This document shows positions 14,089-17,780 of a DNA stretch of 17,780 nucleotides, in pieces; the first letter of the stretch is position 1; the number at the start of each line of letters is the position of its first letter. Source of the stretch: Clostridiales bacterium (GTDB lineage: Bacteria > Bacillota > Clostridia > Oscillospirales > Oscillospiraceae); assembly GCA_019418625.1 (NCBI GenBank), contig DYBL01000028.1, forward strand, positions 1-17,780, read 5' to 3'. The position numbers were made by a program, and so were the translations under genes. A model generated the notes under the pieces. That model saw only the letters and a program-made list of their open reading frames with translations. It was not told where the DNA came from and did no database searches.

Positions 14089-14114
14089 ACTCTTAAAGCA
14101 CCTCCAATTAAATG

Positions 14115-14228
14115 TTAGCCCTGTCTCTGCTTATGCTTGGGGTTCTCGCAAATGACCATGACACGGCCTTTGCGGCGAATGACCTTGCACTTTTCGCACA
14201 TGGGCTTCACGGACGGTCTTACTTTCAT
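14115..14228 (-). CDS. rpmJ: Ribosomal protein L36 (zinc-binding form)
   Basis: The smallest 50S protein, 37 aa, beginning MKVRPSVKPMCEKCKVIRRK. Cys11, Cys14, Cys27 and His32 form the zinc ribbon of the C+ version. It lies between infA and rpsM, exactly where Firmicutes keep rpmJ. The start has only a weak, distant Shine-Dalgarno (AAAGGA, about 13 bases). Confidence 0.97.
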   Translation of the reverse strand: MKVRPSVKPMCEKCKVIRRKGRVMVICENPKHKQRQG

Positions 14229-14282
14229 AGTCTCTAACCATTCCTTTCAGCGTTTTGTGTCATTAGCTCAACCGGCTGCAGC

Positions 14283-14501
14283 TTACTTGCTGCGCCAGGT
14301 GATCCGGCCGCGGGTCAGGTCGTAGGGGGACATTTCCACCGTAACCTTGTCGCCGGGCAGAATCCTGATGAAATTCATTCTGAGTTTTCCGGAAATATGT
14401 GCCAAAATCGTGTGTCCATTTCCAATGTCTACCTGGAACGTCGTGTTCGGCAGGGATTCCACCACTACGCCTTCCACTTCAATCATGTCGGATTTTGCCA
14501 A
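14283..14501 (-). CDS. infA: Translation initiation factor IF-1
   Basis: An S1/OB-fold protein that binds the A site during initiation; 72 aa, the standard length. It reads MAKSDMIEVEGVVVESLPNTTF and ends RGRITWRSK. The start codon is TTG (14501-14499), with AGGAGG (14510-14515) 8 bases ahead. The next ATG (codon 6) lacks a Shine-Dalgarno and would delete the conserved N-terminus. The TTG lies three bases after the stop of the KOW gene, and the Shine-Dalgarno lies inside that gene's last codons, so the two are probably translationally coupled. Confidence 0.97.
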   Translation of the reverse strand: MAKSDMIEVEGVVVESLPNTTFQVDIGNGHTILAHISGKLRMNFIRILPGDKVTVEMSPYDLTRGRITWRSK

Positions 14502-14504
14502 ACG

Positions 14505-14789
14505 TTATCCCTCCTGGTCCGGATGAACCTCCTCGCGGTAATAGGCGAGGGTTCTGCGAAGCTCACTGTTTGTTATTTTTTCTTCGCCTTTGATCTTGCC
14601 GGAAAGCCGGGTCTCATCCTCCGCCACAAAGAGCACATGCTTGCGCTTTTTGCGCTTGGGTGACTCCACTTTCCTGGACTTTCCGTCCGCCAGCAGCAGG
14701 TACTCCCCCTCCGTGGCAAGCACCACGAAGAGCTTTCCCTGATCTCTGCCGGCAGCGGATCGAACGATATTTGATCTTGCAATTTCCAT
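14505..14789 (-). CDS. KOW-domain RNA-binding protein (L14e-like)
   Basis: A small basic protein, 94 aa from the ATG at 14789. The N-terminal GRDQGKLFVVLATEGEYLLLADGKSRKVESPK is a KOW/L14e-like beta-barrel. A Lys/Arg patch (KRKKRKH) and a helical C-terminus follow. Homologues occur between map and infA in many Clostridia and are thought to bind RNA or the ribosome, but their exact role is not established. No good Shine-Dalgarno precedes the ATG (GAGG about 12 bases away), so translation probably depends on coupling to map, whose stop is 14 bases upstream. Confidence 0.85.
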   Translation of the reverse strand: MEIARSNIVRSAAGRDQGKLFVVLATEGEYLLLADGKSRKVESPKRKKRKHVLFVAEDETRLSGKIKGEEKITNSELRRTLAYYREEVHPDQEG

Positions 14790-14803
14790 ACGTGTACGCT
14801 GCC

Positions 14804-15556
14804 TCAGATAGCGGGAGCCGTCAAAATCTCCGGCTCGCCGTCGGTGATGAGGATCGTGTTTTCGTAATGGGCTGCCCACTTTCCGTCCAGCGTCTTCACC
14901 GTCCAGCCGTCACTGAGCTGCTGGATGGCGGCGCTGCCGGCGTTCACCATGGGCTCGATTGCAAGTGTCATGCCGCGGAGGAGCCTGGGCCCCCGGCCGG
15001 GATGTCCGTAGTTGGGGACCTCCGGCGCCTCATGCATGGCCGTGCCGATCCCGTGTCCCACAAACTCCCGCACAACGGAGTAGCCGTGGCTTTCCACATA
15101 TTGCTGAATGGCTGCGGAAATATCCAGCAGCCGCTTGCCTTCCCTGGCCTGGCGGATCCCCTCAAAAAAGCTCTCTCTGGTCACATCGATCAGATCCTGC
15201 GCTTCCGGGGAGATGGTGCCGCAGGGGAAGGTGGCCGCACAGTCACCGTGGAACCCTCCGATATAGGCGCCCACATCCACGCTGACGATATCGCCGTCCT
15301 GCAAGACCCGTTTGCCGGGGATGCCGTGGATGATCTCGTCGTTGACGCTGATGCACACGCTGGCCGGATAGCCGTTATAATGGAGGAAGGACGGGACCGC
15401 GCCCTGCTTGCGGATGAAATGCTCCACTGCACGGTCGATCTCCTGGGTTGTCACGCCGGGTCTTACCATTTCCCCTGCCAAGGCACGGGCAGCCGCGGTA
15501 ATTTTTCCGGCCCGGCGCATGAGTTCGATCTCGTGGGAGGATTTGAGGGTAATCAT
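14804..15556 (-). CDS. map: Methionine aminopeptidase, type I
   Basis: Removes the initiator methionine from nascent proteins in the cytoplasm; 250 aa. The five metal ligands are in place: Asp94 (SVDVGA), Asp105 (HGDCAATF), His168 (GHGIG), Glu201 (IEPM) and Glu232 (YENT); His77 is the expected substrate-contacting residue. There is no N-terminal zinc-finger extension. It starts four bases after the adk stop, in the standard adk-map order. Confidence 0.97.
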   Translation of the reverse strand: MITLKSSHEIELMRRAGKITAAARALAGEMVRPGVTTQEIDRAVEHFIRKQGAVPSFLHYNGYPASVCISVNDEIIHGIPGKRVLQDGDIVSVDVGAYIGGFHGDCAATFPCGTISPEAQDLIDVTRESFFEGIRQAREGKRLLDISAAIQQYVESHGYSVVREFVGHGIGTAMHEAPEVPNYGHPGRGPRLLRGMTLAIEPMVNAGSAAIQQLSDGWTVKTLDGKWAAHYENTILITDGEPEILTAPAI

Positions 15557-15560
15557 ACGC

Positions 15561-16193
15561 TCATCTCCCCAGTACGTGGAGGATCGCCTGGGAGGTCTCA
15601 GCCACGGTGGGCTGGTTCTCCACAGACTTCAGGAGGCCGCGCTCTGCGTAGAAGTCCTTCAGAGGCTCAGTCTCCTTATGATAGACCTCGAGCCGTGCCT
15701 TGACGGTCTCGGGTTCATCATCGTGACGCTGAATCAGCTTGCCGCCGCACTTGTCGCACACGCCCGGCGTCTTGGGAGGTACGGCCACCAGATGATAAGT
15801 GGCGCCGCAGTGCTCACACACCCGCCGGCCGGTCATGCGCTCCATGATGGTCTCGTCGGAGATCTCAATGGAGATCACGTCGTCAAACACGATCCCGGCC
15901 TTCTCCAGAGCCTCAGCCTGGGCGATGGTGCGGGGCACTCCGTCCAGGATGTAGCCGTTGACGCAGTCGTCGGCGGCCACCCGCTCGGTAATGATGCCGA
16001 TGATCACGTCATCGGGCACCAGCTTACCGGCTTTCATATAGCGCTCGGCCTCCAATCCTGTGGGCGTGCCCTCTTTGATGGCCGCCCGCAGGATGTTGCC
16101 GGTGGAGATGGTAGGGATATTCAGCTCTTTGCACAGGATCTCGGCCTGTGTGCCTTTGCCGGCGCCGGGGGCGCCCAGCAGAATCAGTTTCAT
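15561..16193 (-). CDS. adk: Adenylate kinase (zinc-lid type)
   Basis: Catalyses ATP + AMP = 2 ADP in the cytoplasm; 210 aa. The P-loop GAPGAGKGT is at 7-15. The lid carries the Gram-positive zinc site Cys126, Cys129, Cys146 and Cys149. The usual DGFPR motif of the AMP-binding region reads DGVPR here (84-88), an uncommon change that leaves the catalytic Arg in place. It follows secY by 14 bases. Confidence 0.97.
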   Translation of the reverse strand: MKLILLGAPGAGKGTQAEILCKELNIPTISTGNILRAAIKEGTPTGLEAERYMKAGKLVPDDVIIGIITERVAADDCVNGYILDGVPRTIAQAEALEKAGIVFDDVISIEISDETIMERMTGRRVCEHCGATYHLVAVPPKTPGVCDKCGGKLIQRHDDEPETVKARLEVYHKETEPLKDFYAERGLLKSVENQPTVAETSQAILHVLGR

Positions 16194-16207
16194 GAAGAAA
16201 ACCTCGC

Positions 16208-17503
16208 TTATTCCAGGAAGCCCTTATACTGACGCATCAGCATCTGGGACTCCAAAGCCTTCACGGTCTCCAGCGCCACGCCGACCACGATGATGACGGA
16301 AGTACCGCCGATGGCCAGGTGGTCATTGCCCACGATCTTGCCCACGATCAGGGGGCAGATGGCGACAATGCCCAGATAGATGGCGCCGAACAAGGTGATC
16401 TTGTTCAAAACCTTACGGATAAAGTCCACCGTGGGCTTGCCGGGCCGGAAGCCGGGGATAAAGCCGCCCTGCTTCTTCAGGTTGTTGGCGATCTCCACGG
16501 GGTTGAACTGAATGCTGGAATAGAAATAGCTGAAGCCAATGATCATGATGAAGTACACCACCATGTAGATGATGGACTTGGTATCAATGGCGTTGTAGAT
16601 GGCATAGGCCACGGGGCTCTCTTCCTTCGTGGGGATCCCGATGAAGGTCCACACGGTGATGGGCAGAGAGGCGATGCTCTGGGCGAAGATGACAGGCAGA
16701 ACGCCGGACATGTTCACCTTCATGGGCAGGTGCGTGCTCTGGCCGCCGTACATCTTCCGGCCGACCTGACGCTTGGCATACTGCACGGGGATGCGGCGCT
16801 CGGCGTCATTGATGAACACAATGAACACCACCAGGGCCAGCATAGCCACCACCAGCACCGCCACCCACAGCCAGTTGATGGCTGCCTGGCTGCCGAAGGT
16901 GATCCCCTGGGAGACCATGACGGGCACCCGGGAGAGGATACCGGCAAACAGGATGATGGAGATGCCGTTGCCCACACCGAACTCGGTGACCTGCTCGCCC
17001 ATCCACATCACGAAGGAGGAACCGGCGATGAAGGTCACGATGATGACCAGGGCGGGCCAGATGCCGTCCGCTCCGGCCTGGAGCAGATCGGCGTTGCGCA
17101 TCATGAAATAGTAGCCCACAGACTGCAGGATCGCGATCGCCACGGTGGTATACCGGGTGATGGACTGGATCTTCTTGCGGCCTTCCTCGCCGCCGTCCCG
17201 GGCCAGCCGCTCCAGAGAGGGAATGGCCACAGTCAGCAGCTGGATGATGATGGAGCTGTTGATATAGGGCTGGATGCTCAGGGCAAACACCGTGGCGTTG
17301 GCAAAAGCGCCGCCGCTCATCACGTTGTAAAGACCCAGGATGGTCGCGCCCATCTGATCGAGATAGGCGGCCAGCAGATCCGTGTTCACATAAGGAACCG
17401 TGATGGCGTTGCCGATGCGAAAAATCAGAAGGATGAGGAGTGTAAAGATGATCTTCTTCCGCAGCTCGGGGATGCCCCACGCCTTGCGAATCGTCTGGAT
17501 CAC
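16208..17503 (-). CDS. secY: SecY, protein translocase channel subunit
   Basis: The main pore subunit of the SecYEG channel for protein export and membrane insertion; 431 aa with about ten membrane helices, normal for the family. Recognisable segments include the N-terminal PELRKKIIFTLLILLIFRIG, the plug region near GGAFANATVFALSIQPYIN and the loop QVGRKMYGGQSTHLPMKVN. It starts with GTG at 17503, one base after the rplO stop; GAGGTGA, inside the end of rplO, serves as Shine-Dalgarno. This arrangement implies translational coupling to L15. Confidence 0.98.
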   Translation of the reverse strand: MIQTIRKAWGIPELRKKIIFTLLILLIFRIGNAITVPYVNTDLLAAYLDQMGATILGLYNVMSGGAFANATVFALSIQPYINSSIIIQLLTVAIPSLERLARDGGEEGRKKIQSITRYTTVAIAILQSVGYYFMMRNADLLQAGADGIWPALVIIVTFIAGSSFVMWMGEQVTEFGVGNGISIILFAGILSRVPVMVSQGITFGSQAAINWLWVAVLVVAMLALVVFIVFINDAERRIPVQYAKRQVGRKMYGGQSTHLPMKVNMSGVLPVIFAQSIASLPITVWTFIGIPTKEESPVAYAIYNAIDTKSIIYMVVYFIMIIGFSYFYSSIQFNPVEIANNLKKQGGFIPGFRPGKPTVDFIRKVLNKITLFGAIYLGIVAICPLIVGKIVGNDHLAIGGTSVIIVVGVALETVKALESQMLMRQYKGFLE

Positions 17504-17504
17504 G

Positions 17505-17780
17505 TTACATCACCTCTGCCTTTCCGCCAGCTGCCTCGATAGCCTCCTTGGCAGAAGCGGAGAAAGCAGAAGCCTTGACGGTAACCTTCTTGGACACCTT
17601 CCCGTTGCCCAGGACCTTGTAGCCATACTCGCACTTGGAGAGGATGCCCTTGGCCAGCAGCGCCTCGGCAGTAACGGTCTCGCCATCCTCGAAGGCATTC
17701 AGCGCATTGAGGTTGATGATCTCCAGGGGCTTTGCAAAAATGTTGTTGAAGCCGCGCTTGGGGATACGGCGGGCCAGAGG
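17505..17780 (-). CDS. rplO: Ribosomal protein L15 (C-terminal part; cut by the window edge)
   Basis: The last 91 codons of a 50S assembly protein, reading PLARRIPKRGFNNIF at the window edge and ending SASAKEAIEAAGGKAEVM before TAA at 17507-17505. The reading frame is open to the edge, so the start lies beyond the window. It precedes secY as in all canonical spc operons. Confidence 0.95.
   Translation of the reverse strand, partial: PLARRIPKRGFNNIFAKPLEIINLNALNAFEDGETVTAEALLAKGILSKCEYGYKVLGNGKVSKKVTVKASAFSASAKEAIEAAGGKAEVM

Noticed and set aside
12376..14118. Long plus-strand open frame (580 codons) opposite rpoA-rpsD-rpsK-rpsM
   Set aside because: It is a shadow of GC-biased ribosomal genes; low-complexity Leu/Ala/Gly/His composition and no ribosome binding site.
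1..17780. CRISPR array, tRNA or rRNA genes
   Set aside because: No regularly spaced repeats, cloverleaf-like segments or rRNA-like sequence were seen in any intergenic region; the gaps are all under 300 bases.

Overview
The window is chromosomal DNA from a Gram-positive, spore-forming, moderately GC-rich member of the Clostridia. Gene content and order suggest an Oscillospiraceae-type gut anaerobe, which is an inference. The evidence is Firmicutes-type ribosomal gene order, a GAAC-type LexA box, strong AGGAGG Shine-Dalgarno sites, a SigK-type sporulation sigma factor fragment, and a sigma-54 activator paired with amino-acid/organic-acid style metabolic genes. The first 22 bases are not biological: they are the end of a Nextera (Tn5) sequencing adapter, so the sequence breaks off artificially at its left edge.

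Region 1 (23-1850): a large serine recombinase gene is followed about 30 bases later by a promoterless, start-less stretch encoding the C-terminal helix of a SigK-like sigma factor (YVSRIEKRALEKL). This looks like the right end of a skin-like intervening element that splits sigK. The N-terminal sigK part and the rest of the element would lie left of the window.

Region 2 (1850-7897): a D-2-hydroxyacid dehydrogenase with its own promoter and terminator; a sigma-54 enhancer-binding activator with its own sigma-A promoter; then a two-gene operon (MalY/PatB-type PLP enzyme and NhaC-family antiporter) behind a near-perfect -24/-12 sigma-54 promoter. A cluster of three AATTGGGTGAA half-sites lies about 150-180 bp upstream of that promoter and is the natural candidate for the activator's enhancer. 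Together these form a self-contained, inducible metabolic module.

Region 3 (7898-11164): on the minus strand, a ComEC-like metallo-beta-lactamase-fold protein and lexA, which has an SOS box over its -35 element. secG diverges from lexA on the plus strand. A membrane-anchored or secreted polysaccharide deacetylase follows on the minus strand. Two bidirectional hairpin terminators separate the convergent pairs.

Region 4 (11165-17780): the minus-strand end of the spc/alpha ribosomal super-operon, in transcription order rplO (partial)-secY-adk-map-KOW protein-infA-rpmJ-rpsM-rpsK-rpsD-rpoA-rplQ-terminator. It is tightly packed, with likely translational coupling and non-ATG starts for secY (GTG) and infA (TTG). 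Both secY and secG, two subunits of the same translocon, are in the window.
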